Positions 18,524 through 27,353 of a DNA stretch of 53,426 bases are shown piece by piece. Each line of letters begins with the position of its first letter. The stretch's first letter is position 1. A program made the position numbers and the translations under genes. Under the pieces are notes generated by a model, which was given only the letters and a program-made list of their open reading frames with translations, was not told where the DNA came from and did not search any database. The DNA is from Mycolicibacter engbaekii (GTDB lineage Bacteria > Actinomycetota > Actinomycetes > Mycobacteriales > Mycobacteriaceae). The stretch spans positions 1 through 53,426 of the forward strand of contig NZ_LQOT01000032.1 of NCBI RefSeq assembly GCF_002101585.1, in the 5' to 3' direction.

Positions 18524-20086
18524 TTAGGGGAAGCGGGCCAAGCAGTGATCGAAATCGCCGAGCACCCCGGTGCGGTAGGCGTCGATACGGGAGAAACCGG
18601 CCGGTACCGACTCGCCGTTGACGTCGCCGGCCGCCAGCCCGTTGGTCAACAGCCCGGCGACCGCTTCGTCGAGATCGCCCGCGGTCAACGCGATCCGGCC
18701 CCCGTTGGAGGTGGTGACGCCCTGGGACAGCAGGGTGGTGGCCACTCCCGTGAGGCACGCGGTGCGCAGCGCGGCGGCGGCATTGTCGAGCACCAGCCCG
18801 CCGTGTTCGATCTGAACCCGCTGCAGGTAGCGCGAGATCAGCACCGAATAGGCGGTGTTGTCGCCGGACAGCGTCGCCAGCTTCTGGTCATTGCTGGGGG
18901 TGCCCATGGCCTGCAGCGCCGGCAGGTCGATCGAGATGGTGTTGCTCGCCGGACAGTACGAGGCCGGCTGGCTCGGGCGGGCATCGGGGCACAACGATGC
19001 GTCCGCGGCGTCGAAGGTCAGCTTGGGCGGCTGGGCCGGCGTGAAGGCGATGTTCATCGCGTCGAGGACCAGTCGCACCGAGTCCTCGCTGACCGGTACT
19101 TCACCGGTTTCGTTCTGTTGCAGCTGAACAGGCAGTTCGCCGCGCCGCTGCTCGATCTCCTTGGCGTCGATGCCCGCACACGATCCGGCGCCGTCGGTGA
19201 ACCCGAACTGGAAGGCCGAGATCCGCTCGAAAGCCGAGCCGTGCTCGTTGTTGCCGATCGTCTCGCCGGGATTCAGCAACGGATCGCGCAGTGCCAGCAT
19301 CGCGGCCAACACGCTGTTGAGCCCGTCGCCGGTGCTCAGCGTGAAGCGGGGGGAGTCGCCCTGGGCCACCCAGCGCAGATAGACCCCGGCCAGGCAATCG
19401 GCCTGCTGCTCTGCCACCAGGGTGGGGGTCTGGCGCCGTTTGGTGATCCCGGCCGTGCGGGCGATCGCGTGGCCGTACTCGTGGGCCAGCACCATGGTGA
19501 TGGCCATGTCGCCATAGGCGCTGCGCAGCGCGGGCAGCAGCAGCCGGCGGTCCCAGCCGATGGTGTTGTCCAGGTAGCAGTAGGCGGCGTTGACCAGCAG
19601 GAAAGTCCGGTTACCGCAGAACTTTCCGCGGGGTTGGCTGGGATCCCATGACTTGAGCTCGTTGGCGGGCCGGAAATCGCCGTCGAAGGTGTTGGGGTAG
19701 GTGGTGGTCCAGAAAGTCTCGAGGTCGCTGACCGACTGGGCGGCCAGCGAATCGATGCGGCCGCCGTCGGTGCCCTGGACCTCCCGGGTGGGCGGTGGGG
19801 CGTCGGGGCGCAGACCGGTGGGGCCGTCGACTGCCTGCAGTCCCCCCACCCGGAACGGGTCGGCGAAGATCGACACCGGTGTCCCGTCGATCATCCGGGC
19901 GCAGCCGCTCAGCAGCAGGACCATCGTGCAGGCGGTGACGAGAACCCGGCGGTTCAGCGAGCCTCGACGACGGAGAGGCGAAGCTGGGGCCGGCGCATAG
20001 TCACAGCGGTTCAGCGAGCCTCGACGACGGAGAGGCGAAACTGGGGCCGCCGCATCATCACGGTGCCGTCGGGGGGCTTGGCGCAT
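18524..20086 (-). CDS. Lipoprotein zinc metallopeptidase (LpqM-like)
   Basis: Up to 520 residues. A lipobox LLLSGC follows a short hydrophobic stretch (VLVTACTMVLLLSGC), so the mature protein should be lipid-anchored outside the cytoplasmic membrane. The catalytic motif HEYGHA supplies two zinc-binding histidines and the general-base glutamate, and the downstream EQQADCLAG carries the third-ligand pattern of YpfJ-type neutral zinc peptidases. Substrate unknown. The start is uncertain: the ATG at 20086 puts a 38-residue arginine-rich stretch ahead of the signal peptide, made largely of a duplicated SPLRRRGSLNR segment (see repeat). A shorter start in the second copy is possible, but no ATG or GTG with a ribosome binding site is seen there. 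LpqM of M. tuberculosis is the nearest relative I can name. Confidence 0.8.
   Translation of the reverse strand: MRQAPRRHRDDAAAPVSPLRRRGSLNRCDYAPAPASPLRRRGSLNRRVLVTACTMVLLLSGCARMIDGTPVSIFADPFRVGGLQAVDGPTGLRPDAPPPTREVQGTDGGRIDSLAAQSVSDLETFWTTTYPNTFDGDFRPANELKSWDPSQPRGKFCGNRTFLLVNAAYCYLDNTIGWDRRLLLPALRSAYGDMAITMVLAHEYGHAIARTAGITKRRQTPTLVAEQQADCLAGVYLRWVAQGDSPRFTLSTGDGLNSVLAAMLALRDPLLNPGETIGNNEHGSAFERISAFQFGFTDGAGSCAGIDAKEIEQRRGELPVQLQQNETGEVPVSEDSVRLVLDAMNIAFTPAQPPKLTFDAADASLCPDARPSQPASYCPASNTISIDLPALQAMGTPSNDQKLATLSGDNTAYSVLISRYLQRVQIEHGGLVLDNAAAALRTACLTGVATTLLSQGVTTSNGGRIALTAGDLDEAVAGLLTNGLAAGDVNGESVPAGFSRIDAYRTGVLGDFDHCLARFP
19949..20055. repeat. 57-bp tandem duplication at the 5' end of the lipoprotein peptidase gene
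   Basis: Two 50-bp copies (19949-19998 and 20006-20055) differ at only two positions and repeat with a 57-bp period, an exact multiple of three. In the gene's frame each copy encodes SPLRRRGSLNR. In a second frame on the minus strand each copy forms a complete 14-codon reading frame starting MRRPQ and ending SVVEAR. The near identity points to a recent duplication. Confidence 0.85.
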
Positions 20087-20106
20087 GGGGTATCACGATA
20101 GTGCGC

Positions 20107-22089
20107 TTAATCGCCGCGCAGCCGCTGCAGCGCCAGTCGCACCTTGCCGGCGTCGGTGGTGGCCCAGAACGGCGGCAGCGAGGCTCGCAGGTATCCGGCG
20201 TAGCGGGCGGTGGCCATCCGGGAGTCCAGCACCGCCACCACGCCGCGGTCGTCGATCCCGCGCAGCAGCCGGCCGGCGCCCTGGGCCAGCAGCAGTGCGG
20301 CGTGGTTGGCGGCCACCGCCATGAAACCGTTGCCGCCGTGCGCGGTGATCGCGCGCTGGCGGGCTGTCAGCAGTGGGTCATCGGGTCGCGGGAACGGGAT
20401 GCGGTCGATGAGCACCAGCGACAGCGACGGTCCGGGCACGTCGACGCCCTGCCACAGTGACAGCGTGCCGAACAGCGACGTCTCGGCATCCTCGGCGAAC
20501 TGTTCGACCAGCGCGCCGGTGGTGTCGTCGCCCTGGCACAGCACCGGGGTGTCCAGCCGCTCGCGCATGGCCTCGGCAGCGGCCCGCGCCGCCCGCATCG
20601 AGGAGAACAATCCCAGGGTCCGGCCGCCGGCCGCGGTGATCAGCGCGGTGATCTCCTCCAGCTGTTGGTCGGTTCCGGTGCCGTCGCGCCCGGGTGGCGG
20701 CAGATGGGCGGCGACGTAGAGGATGCCCGCCTTGGCGTGGTCGAACGGGGAGCCCACATCCAGGCCGCGCCAGCGCGCCGCCTGAGCCTCGGCGCCGCGC
20801 CGCAGACCCCAGTCCCCGGCCATCGCGTCGAAGGAGCCCCCGACCGTCAGCGTCGCCGAGGTCAGCACCGTCGTCGCCCGGGCGAACAACCGCTCACGCA
20901 GCAGGCCCGCCACCGACAGCGGCGCGACCCGCAACACCGCGCGCACCGAGCCGCGGTTGTCCTCATGGCTGAGCCAGACCACGTCGTAGCGGTCGGGGAT
21001 GGCCGGCTCGAACGAGGTCAGGATCCGGGCCGCGGTATCGGAGATCTCGGTCAATGCCGCGACGGATTCCTTGCGTGCGGCGGCGGCCTTGGGGTCGGCG
21101 GGGGCGGTGTCGATAGCCGCGCGGGCCGCACCGGCCGCATCCCGCAGCGCGGCCAGATAGGTGGCCAGCTCGTCGTCGAGATGATCCATCCGCCCGGGTG
21201 TGGCGTCGTGGATCGCCGAGCCGAACGTCAGCGACGCGGCGTCGAGGCGCTGGACCAGTTCGGGGGAGACCAGCCGCGCCACCCGGCGCACGGCGACGCT
21301 GAGCAGGGTGGCGCTGAGCTCGGCGGTGGCCACCGACGTCACCCGGTCGGCGAGTTCGTGTGCCTCGTCGATCACCAGGAGGTGGTGCTCGGGCAGCACG
21401 GTGTTCTCCGAGACGGCGTCGATGGCCAACAGCGCGTGGTTGGTGACGACGACGTCGGCCTGTGCGGCCACCGCCCGGGCCCGCTCGGCGAAGCAGTCGG
21501 TGCCGTATTGGCAGCGCACCGCACCGACGCACTCGCGCGCCGAGACGCTGACCTGCGACCAGGACCGTTCCGGTACACCGGGTTTGAGGTCGTCGCGGTC
21601 ACCGGTGTCGGTGTCTTCGGCCCACGCGGTCAGTCGTTGCACGTCGCGGCCCAGGGCACTGGCCGCGAAGGGATCGAACAGTTCGGCCTGTGGACCCTCG
21701 TCCTGCTCATCGGCTGCGCCGGTATGGATTTTGTTCAGGCACAGGTAATTCCGTCGGCCTTTGAGCAGCGCGAAGGTGGGCCGCCGGGGCAACACCTTCT
21801 CCAGGGCGCCGGCCAGTCGCGGCAGGTCCCGATCGACGAGCTGGCGCTGCAGCGCGATGGTCGCGGTCGACACCACGACCGGGCTTTCGTCGGCCAGGGC
21901 CCGGGCGATCGCCGGAACCAGGTAGGCCAGCGATTTGCCGGTGCCGGTGCCGGCCTGGACAGCCAGGTGCTCGCCGGTCTCGAAGGCGCGCGCCACCGCC
22001 TCGGCCATCTGAACCTGGCCCTGGCGTTCACTGCCGCCGAGTGCGGCCACCGCGGCGGCGAGCAGCTCGGGTACGGACGGGTCAGCCAT
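20107..22089 (-). CDS. dinG: DinG-family ATP-dependent DNA helicase
   Basis: 660 residues (M. tuberculosis DinG 664). It is an XPD-like superfamily 2 helicase that unwinds DNA 5' to 3' and resolves unusual structures. Walker A is AGTGTGKS (46-53) and Walker B is DEAH (241-244). The iron-sulphur cluster ligands are Cys117, Cys187, Cys193 and Cys199, all present. The C-terminal helicase half contains LTSATLT and LWQGVDVPG. The ATG at 22089 gives the domain directly; further upstream sequence in this frame is antisense to the YdeI-like gene. The lipoprotein peptidase gene follows 20 bp downstream on the same strand. Confidence 0.93.
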   Translation of the reverse strand: MADPSVPELLAAAVAALGGSERQGQVQMAEAVARAFETGEHLAVQAGTGTGKSLAYLVPAIARALADESPVVVSTATIALQRQLVDRDLPRLAGALEKVLPRRPTFALLKGRRNYLCLNKIHTGAADEQDEGPQAELFDPFAASALGRDVQRLTAWAEDTDTGDRDDLKPGVPERSWSQVSVSARECVGAVRCQYGTDCFAERARAVAAQADVVVTNHALLAIDAVSENTVLPEHHLLVIDEAHELADRVTSVATAELSATLLSVAVRRVARLVSPELVQRLDAASLTFGSAIHDATPGRMDHLDDELATYLAALRDAAGAARAAIDTAPADPKAAAARKESVAALTEISDTAARILTSFEPAIPDRYDVVWLSHEDNRGSVRAVLRVAPLSVAGLLRERLFARATTVLTSATLTVGGSFDAMAGDWGLRRGAEAQAARWRGLDVGSPFDHAKAGILYVAAHLPPPGRDGTGTDQQLEEITALITAAGGRTLGLFSSMRAARAAAEAMRERLDTPVLCQGDDTTGALVEQFAEDAETSLFGTLSLWQGVDVPGPSLSLVLIDRIPFPRPDDPLLTARQRAITAHGGNGFMAVAANHAALLLAQGAGRLLRGIDDRGVVAVLDSRMATARYAGYLRASLPPFWATTDAGKVRLALQRLRGD

Positions 22090-22156
22090 GGTGTGCACAC
22101 GGTAGCCCGCGGCCGATCGGCATGCGCAACGCCTCAGGCGCACTACCCTGAGGGTC

Positions 22157-22420
22157 ATGAGCGGCCAATTGCCGGGCGGCGCGGTGCACCAACTTCCCGC
22201 AGACCTGCGGGAGGGCCTGCTGGAGTGCCCCGCCGCGGTGACCGCCTGGCTCGACATCACCCCCTTGGCGCGCAACGAGTTCATCTGCTGGGTCGAAGAC
22301 GCCAAGCAGCAGGCGACCCGGGAGCACCGCATCCGCCGCACCCGGGAGGAACTCGAGGAAGGCAAGCGGCGTCCGTGCTGCTGGCCCGGGTGCAAGCATC
22401 GGGAGCGCAACGGCAGGTAG
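22157..22420 (+). CDS. YdeI/OmpD-associated family small protein
   Basis: 87 residues carrying the helical YdeI-type C-terminal block: LECPAAVTAWLDITPLARNEF, then ICWVEDAKQQATREHRI and a basic tail EEGKRRPCCWPGCKHRERN. Family members are annotated as bacteriocin-protection or OmpD-associated, but their biochemical role is unknown. The tail has CCWPGCKH, a possible metal site. ATG start at 22157, diverging from dinG over 67 bp and converging on pncB. Confidence 0.8.
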   Translation: MSGQLPGGAVHQLPADLREGLLECPAAVTAWLDITPLARNEFICWVEDAKQQATREHRIRRTREELEEGKRRPCCWPGCKHRERNGR

Positions 22421-22432
22421 CACCGCCGGTGC
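22420..22432. terminator. Short palindrome between convergent stops
   Basis: GCACCG-C-CGGTGC is a perfect 6-bp inverted repeat with a one-base centre, filling the space between the YdeI-like stop and the pncB stop. The loop is too tight for a good hairpin, so a terminator role is only a guess. Confidence 0.25.
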
Positions 22433-23740
22433 TCAGCCGTCGCCGGACACCACCCGCGTCGGGATGGCCGGCTCACCACGGCCGAGCTTCAGGCCCTCCC
22501 ACGGCAGGCTGTGCAGCCCGGAGACCACGCGCTCGCGCGCCGCGGCCAGCGCCGCCGGACCGGTCTCGGCCACCACCTCGCCGCGGCGGAGCAGCGGAAC
22601 CGTCAAACCCCGGGCCGGTGCATCCGCGGCGGGCGGGCGCCCGGCCGGGTAGACGACCTCCTCGACGGCGGTGCCGTTGCGCGCCAGGCGCATCGCGTGT
22701 TTGCATCCGCCCTGCGACTGCTTACCGGCACTGAGTTTGCCCACGGGTCTGCCGTCGACCTCGACCAGTTTGTAGACGAACCCGGCGGTCGGCACGCCCG
22801 AACCGGTCACCAGGGCGGTGCCGACGCCGTAGCTGTCCACCGGCGCGGCCCGCAGCGCCGCGATGGCGTACTCGTCGAGGTCGCCGGAGACGACGATCTT
22901 GGTTGCGGTGGCGCCCAATCGGTCCAGCTGGTCGCGCACCCGGTGGGCCAGCACCGCCAGCTCTCCGGAGTCGATCCGTACCGCACCGAGGTCCGGTCCG
23001 GCCGCCGCCACGGCGTTGGCGACCCCGGTGGCGACGTCATAGGTGTCCACCAGCAGTGTGGTGCCGACGCCCTGCACGGCCACCTGGGACCGGAACGCTT
23101 CAAGCTCGCCGTCGGCTCCGGTGTGCAGCAGGGTGAAGGCGTGGGCGCTGGTGCCCAGCACCGGCAACCCGAAGCGGCGGTGCGCCTCCAGATTGGAGGT
23201 CCCGGCGAAACCCGCCAGGTAGGCGGCGCGTGCCGCGGCCACGGCGGCCTGCTCGTGGGTGCGACGCGAACCCATCTCGATCAGCGGCCGCCCGGCGGCG
23301 GCGTGCACCATGCGGGCCGCCGCCGAGGCGATCGCGGTGTCGTGGTTGAAGATCGACAGGGCCAGTGTCTCCAGCACGACGCACTCGGCGAAACTGCCCT
23401 GCACGGTGAGCACCGGCGAGCCGGCGAAGTGCAGCTCACCTTCGGGATAGCCGTCGATGTCGCCGCGGAAGCGGAAATCGGCCAGGAACTGCAGCGTCGG
23501 GGGATCCAGGAACTCCGAGAGCAGGTGCAGCGCGGCATCGTCGAAAGAGAAGTCCAGCACAGCCTGCACAAACCGGTCGGTGCCGGCAACCACCCCGTAG
23601 CGACGCGTCTCGGGCAGCCGGCGGGTGAACATCTCGAAGGCGGCCCGCCGGGTGGCGGTGCCGTCGCGCAGCGCCGCGGCGAGCATGGTCAGCTCGTACT
23701 TGTCGGTGAGCAGCCCGCTGCACCGGGCCGAGGAGTCCAC
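22433..23740 (-). CDS. pncB1: Nicotinate phosphoribosyltransferase
   Basis: 435 residues. It makes nicotinate mononucleotide from nicotinate and PRPP in the NAD salvage (Preiss-Handler) pathway. The family N-terminal block [13 protein letters not shown], the [12 protein letters not shown] region, [13 protein letters not shown], and the phosphate-binding stretch [13 protein letters not shown] ... [10 protein letters not shown] are present. Start chosen as GTG at 23740, just before [11 protein letters not shown]; longer frames would run into the divergent clpS. It corresponds to pncB1 (Rv1330c) by position. Confidence 0.93.
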   Translation of the reverse strand: MDSSARCSGLLTDKYELTMLAAALRDGTATRRAAFEMFTRRLPETRRYGVVAGTDRFVQAVLDFSFDDAALHLLSEFLDPPTLQFLADFRFRGDIDGYPEGELHFAGSPVLTVQGSFAECVVLETLALSIFNHDTAIASAAARMVHAAAGRPLIEMGSRRTHEQAAVAAARAAYLAGFAGTSNLEAHRRFGLPVLGTSAHAFTLLHTGADGELEAFRSQVAVQGVGTTLLVDTYDVATGVANAVAAAGPDLGAVRIDSGELAVLAHRVRDQLDRLGATATKIVVSGDLDEYAIAALRAAPVDSYGVGTALVTGSGVPTAGFVYKLVEVDGRPVGKLSAGKQSQGGCKHAMRLARNGTAVEEVVYPAGRPPAADAPARGLTVPLLRRGEVVAETGPAALAAARERVVSGLHSLPWEGLKLGRGEPAIPTRVVSGDG

Positions 23741-23795
23741 CTGCCAACCGTATCGACTGGACCGCACCCCGGCTCGGCTCGGTATCCTGACCGGT

Positions 23796-24110
23796 ATGGC
23801 CACGTCAGCACCGACGTCTGCCCCGGTGAAACCACAGGGCACCGGGGAGCGGCGCGCCGACCCGGTCGAGGGGACGGCGTCCCCGTGGGTGACCATCGTC
23901 TGGGACGACCCGGTCAACCTGATGACGTATGTGACCTACATCTTCCAAAAGCTGTTCGGTTACAGCGAGCAGCATGCGACCAAGCTGATGTTGCAGGTGC
24001 ACAACGAGGGCAAGGCCGTCGTGTCGGCCGGCAGCCGGGAGTCGATGGAGGTCGACGTGTCCAAACTGCATGCCGCCGGGTTGTGGGCGACCATGCAGCA
24101 GGACCGCTGA
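23796..24110 (+). CDS. clpS: ATP-dependent Clp protease adaptor ClpS
   Basis: 104 residues. ClpS delivers N-degron substrates to ClpC1P in Actinobacteria. The core [20 protein letters not shown] carries the N-end residue pocket, and the [16 protein letters not shown] helix follows. The first 30 residues are low-complexity, as usual. ATG at 23796; 55 bp divergent from pncB. It leads a run of co-directional genes (DUF2017, P1 peptidase, rhomboid, murI). Confidence 0.94.
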   Translation: MATSAPTSAPVKPQGTGERRADPVEGTASPWVTIVWDDPVNLMTYVTYIFQKLFGYSEQHATKLMLQVHNEGKAVVSAGSRESMEVDVSKLHAAGLWATMQQDR

Positions 24111-24141
24111 GACTCGATCGGAAGGGAACCGGGACGTCACC

Positions 24142-24729
24142 GTGCGAAATTGGAAGCGGGTCGAAACCGCCGACGGGCCCCGCTTCCGTTCTGCGCTGGC
24201 CCTGCACGAGGCCGGGCTGCTGCGCAACCTGATCGGCTCGGTTCTGGGCATGCTCGAGGCACGGGAGTCCGGCTCCCCGCCAGACGAACTCGAGCAGATC
24301 ACCGGGATGCGAACCGGCAACACCCGCCCACCGGCAGACGACACCACGCGCCGGCTGCTGCCGGACTTCTACCGCCCGCAAGGCCCCGGGCAGGACCCCG
24401 CGGTCGACGCCGACAGCCTGAACGCGGCGCTGCGCAGCCTGCACGAGCCGCAGATCATCGACGCCAAACGCGCGGCGGCACAACAGGTGCTGGACACCAT
24501 TCCCGAACAGGGCGGCCGTTTGGAGTTGACCGAAGACCAGGCGAACGCATGGATCGCCGCCGTCAACGACGTGCGGCTCGCGCTGGGCACGGTGCTCAAG
24601 ATCGGGCCCGACGGCCCCGAGCAGTTGCCTGCCGGCGACGTGGCGGCCGCGCAGCTCAACGTCTACCAGTGGCTCACGGTGCTGCAAGAATTCCTGGTAG
24701 TCGCACTGATGGGAAGGCCCAGACGATGA
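24142..24729 (+). CDS. DUF2017 family protein (Rv1332 type)
   Basis: 195 residues, mostly helical, with an N-terminal beta segment (VRNWKRVETADGPRFRSALALHEAGLLRNLIGSVLGML). DUF2017 proteins are almost always encoded next to clpS in Actinobacteria, so a link to ClpS-ClpC proteolysis is likely, though no activity is known. Older annotation as a transcriptional regulator is not supported by any motif I can see. The GTG at 24142 has GGGA upstream. The stop overlaps the next start in ATGA. Confidence 0.8.
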   Translation: MRNWKRVETADGPRFRSALALHEAGLLRNLIGSVLGMLEARESGSPPDELEQITGMRTGNTRPPADDTTRRLLPDFYRPQGPGQDPAVDADSLNAALRSLHEPQIIDAKRAAAQQVLDTIPEQGGRLELTEDQANAWIAAVNDVRLALGTVLKIGPDGPEQLPAGDVAAAQLNVYQWLTVLQEFLVVALMGRPRR

Positions 24730-25820
24730 CGCGCATGGGTTCGATCACCGATGTCGCCGGCATCCGGGTGGGCCACCACCAGCGGATCGATGACGATGCG
24801 ACGCTCGGAAGCGGCTGGGCCACCGGTGTCACCGTGGTCCTGGCGCCGCCCGGAACCGTTGGCGCGGTCGACGGCCGGGGTGGGGCACCCGGTACCCGCG
24901 AGACCGATTTGCTGGACCCGGCCAACAGTGTGCGCTGGGTGGATGCCGTCGTGCTCTCCGGGGGCAGCGCCTACGGGCTGGCAGCCGCTGACGGCGTGAT
25001 GACCTGGCTGGAAGAACAGGGCCGTGGCGTGGCGCTGGACGGCGGTGTGGTGCCGATCGTGCCGGCCGCGGTCATCTTCGACCTCCCGGTCGGCGGCTGG
25101 GATCGGCGTCCCACCGCGGAGTTCGGCTACGCCGCCGTGGCGGCGGCCGCCGGCCCCGAGGGCGCTCTGCCGGCGGTGGGCAGTGTCGGCGCCGGAGCCG
25201 GTGCGCGTGCCGGGGTCTTCAAAGGTGGTGTGGGGACCGCCTCGACGACGCTGGAGCTCGGCGACCGGGTGGTCACCGTGGGCGCGATCGTGGTGGTGAA
25301 CCCCACCGGTGAAGTCATCGACGCGACCACCGGGCTGCCCTGGTCGGCGCTGCTCATCGAGGAGTTCGGGCTGACGGCGCCGCCGTCCGAGCAGCTGGCG
25401 ATCCTGGCGGGTCTGGAGCCCAAATCCCTGACGCTCAACACCACCATCGCCGTGGTGGCCACCGATGCCGCGCTGAGTCCGGCCGGTTGCCGCCGGATGG
25501 CCGTCGCCGCTCAAGACGGGCTGGCCCGCACCATCCGGCCCTCGCACACCCCGGTGGACGGGGACACCGTGTTCGCGCTGTCGACCGGGACCGTGGAGGT
25601 GGCGCCGCTGCCGGGGACGCCGGCCGCCCTGTCTCCGGAGACCGGACTGATCACCGAGGTCGGCGCCGCCGCGGCGGACTGTCTGGCCCGAGCGGTGCTC
25701 GGTGGGCTGCTGTCGGCCGATCCGGTGGCCGGTATCCCGACCTACCGCGCCACGGTGCCGGGCGCCTTCGCCGAGCGGCCCGGCGACCGCCTGGACAGCG
25801 CGCGGGTGGGTGAGCAGTGA
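24726..25820 (+). CDS. P1 family (DmpA/BapA-like) peptidase
   Basis: 364 residues. P1 peptidases are Ntn-hydrolase-like enzymes that cleave themselves to expose a Ser or Thr nucleophile and act as aminopeptidases or cyclic-amidases. The N-terminal GSITDVAGIRVGHHQ and GTRETDLLDP are family hallmarks. The expected self-cleavage site is LNTTIAVVATDA (Thr239 or Thr240). No signal peptide is visible, so it should be cytosolic. Starts in a 4-base overlap with the DUF2017 gene and ends in a 4-base overlap with the rhomboid gene. Homologue of Rv1333. Confidence 0.88.
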   Translation: MTRMGSITDVAGIRVGHHQRIDDDATLGSGWATGVTVVLAPPGTVGAVDGRGGAPGTRETDLLDPANSVRWVDAVVLSGGSAYGLAAADGVMTWLEEQGRGVALDGGVVPIVPAAVIFDLPVGGWDRRPTAEFGYAAVAAAAGPEGALPAVGSVGAGAGARAGVFKGGVGTASTTLELGDRVVTVGAIVVVNPTGEVIDATTGLPWSALLIEEFGLTAPPSEQLAILAGLEPKSLTLNTTIAVVATDAALSPAGCRRMAVAAQDGLARTIRPSHTPVDGDTVFALSTGTVEVAPLPGTPAALSPETGLITEVGAAAADCLARAVLGGLLSADPVAGIPTYRATVPGAFAERPGDRLDSARVGEQ

Positions 25821-26470
25821 GCTCCCGCGGTAAGACGGCACCCGCGCCGCAGCCGGCCGACAAGCCCGTCTGGCGCACCGGCGGGGCCACCATTCTCGCG
25901 TTCGTCGGCCTGCTCTACCTTGTCGAAGCCGTCGATCAGGTGGGCGGTCACCAGCTGGACCGCAACGGCATCCGTCCGCTGGAGACCGACGGCCTGTGGG
26001 GGGTGCTGTTCGCCCCGCTGCTGCACGCGAACTGGGCGCACCTGCTGGCCAACACCGGTCCGGCGCTGGTGTTGGGTTTCCTGCTGACGCTGACCGGGCT
26101 GTCCCGGTTTGTGCTTGCCACCGCGATCATATGGATCGTCGGCGGTCTGGGCACCTGGCTGATCGGCAACGTCGGATCCTCCTGCGGGCCCACCGACCAC
26201 ATCGGCGCCTCCGGACTGATCTTCGGCTGGCTGGCCTTCCTGCTGGTGTTCGGCTGGTTCACCCGCCGGATCTGGCAGATCCTGGTCGGCCTGGTGGTGC
26301 TGTTCCTCTACGGCGGAATTCTGTGGGGAGCGGTGCCGGTGCTCAACGTCTGCGGTGGGGTGTCCTGGCAGGGCCACTTGTGTGGGGCGCTCGCCGGTGT
26401 GCTGGCCGCCTACCTGCTGGCGCGCCCGGAACGCAAAGCCCGCGAACGGCGCCGGGGGACGGCGGCGTGA
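25817..26470 (+). CDS. Rhomboid family intramembrane serine protease
   Basis: 217 residues with about six membrane segments. The catalytic dyad is Ser132 in [10 protein letters not shown] (GxSG motif) and His187 in WQGHLCG. The [11 protein letters not shown] stretch (His70, His75, Asn79) matches the conserved oxyanion-side helix. Cleaves membrane proteins within or near the bilayer; substrates unknown. GTG start overlaps the P1 peptidase stop, and the stop overlaps the murI start, both in GTGA. In M. tuberculosis the homologue Rv1337 is separated from Rv1333 by mec, cysO and cysM; here there is no gap at all. Confidence 0.92.
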   Translation: MSSRGKTAPAPQPADKPVWRTGGATILAFVGLLYLVEAVDQVGGHQLDRNGIRPLETDGLWGVLFAPLLHANWAHLLANTGPALVLGFLLTLTGLSRFVLATAIIWIVGGLGTWLIGNVGSSCGPTDHIGASGLIFGWLAFLLVFGWFTRRIWQILVGLVVLFLYGGILWGAVPVLNVCGGVSWQGHLCGALAGVLAAYLLARPERKARERRRGTAA

Positions 26471-27273
26471 GCCCGATCGGAATCTTCGACTCCGGTGTCG
26501 GTGGGCTGACCGTCGCCCGCTCGATCATCGACCAGCTGCCCGACGAGGACATCATCTATGTCGGCGACACCGGCAACGGCCCGTACGGCCCGCTGACCAT
26601 CCCCGAGGTCCGGGCGCATGCCCTGGCCATCGGGGACGATCTGGTCGAGCGGGGCATCAAGGCGTTGGTGATCGCCTGCAACACCGCCTCGGCGGCGTGC
26701 CTGCGCGATGCGCGGGAACGCTATGACGTGCCGGTCGTGGAGGTGATCCTGCCGGCGGTGCGCCGGGCGGTGGCAACCACCCGCAACGGCCGCATCGGGG
26801 TGATCGGGACACAGGCGACCATCGCCAGTCACGCCTACCAGGATGCGTTCGCCGCTGCCCGCGACACCGAGATCACCGCGGTGGCCTGCCCCCGCTTCGT
26901 CGACTTCGTCGAGCGCGGCATCACCAGCGGCCGGCAGGTGCTGGGACTCGCCGAGGGATATCTGGAGCCGCTGCAACGCGCGGGCGTCGACACGCTGGTG
27001 CTCGGCTGCACGCACTACCCGCTGCTGTCGGGGTTGATCCAGCTGGTGATGGGCGATCAGGTGACGCTGGTCTCCAGCGCCGAGGAGACCGCCAAAGAAC
27101 TGCTGCGGGTGCTCACCGAGCAGGACCTCCTGCGCCCCCACGAGGCCAGCCCGGCCACGCGGGTCTTCGAGGCCACCGGCGACCCGGAGGCGTTCGCACA
27201 CCTGGCCACCCGATTTCTGGGGCCGGCCATCAGCGGTGTCGGAGCGGTCCACCGCCGTGCGCCTTCGCGCTAG
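26467..27273 (+). CDS. murI: Glutamate racemase MurI
   Basis: 268 residues. It makes D-glutamate for peptidoglycan. Conserved features: [12 protein letters not shown] (Asp8), the first catalytic cysteine Cys71 in IACNTAS, and the second, Cys181, in [12 protein letters not shown] start overlapping the rhomboid stop. Essential housekeeping gene in this operon; homologue of Rv1338. Confidence 0.95.
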   Translation: MSPIGIFDSGVGGLTVARSIIDQLPDEDIIYVGDTGNGPYGPLTIPEVRAHALAIGDDLVERGIKALVIACNTASAACLRDARERYDVPVVEVILPAVRRAVATTRNGRIGVIGTQATIASHAYQDAFAAARDTEITAVACPRFVDFVERGITSGRQVLGLAEGYLEPLQRAGVDTLVLGCTHYPLLSGLIQLVMGDQVTLVSSAEETAKELLRVLTEQDLLRPHEASPATRVFEATGDPEAFAHLATRFLGPAISGVGAVHRRAPSR

Positions 27274-27353
27274 GCGGTGATTTCGATGACGAATCGTGGG
27301 TAAAGCACCGGTGTCTTCGTCATGGCCGCAGCGAACATGGCACAGTAGGGAAC

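Noticed and set aside
22090..22479. Upstream extension of dinG to 22479
   Set aside because: The extension is antisense to the YdeI-like gene and adds no domain; ATG at 22089 gives the expected DinG length.
24663..25841. Long minus-strand frame antisense to the P1 peptidase gene
   Set aside because: Same composition artefact: low-complexity translation, no ribosome binding site, and the plus-strand gene is well supported and overlaps its neighbours properly.
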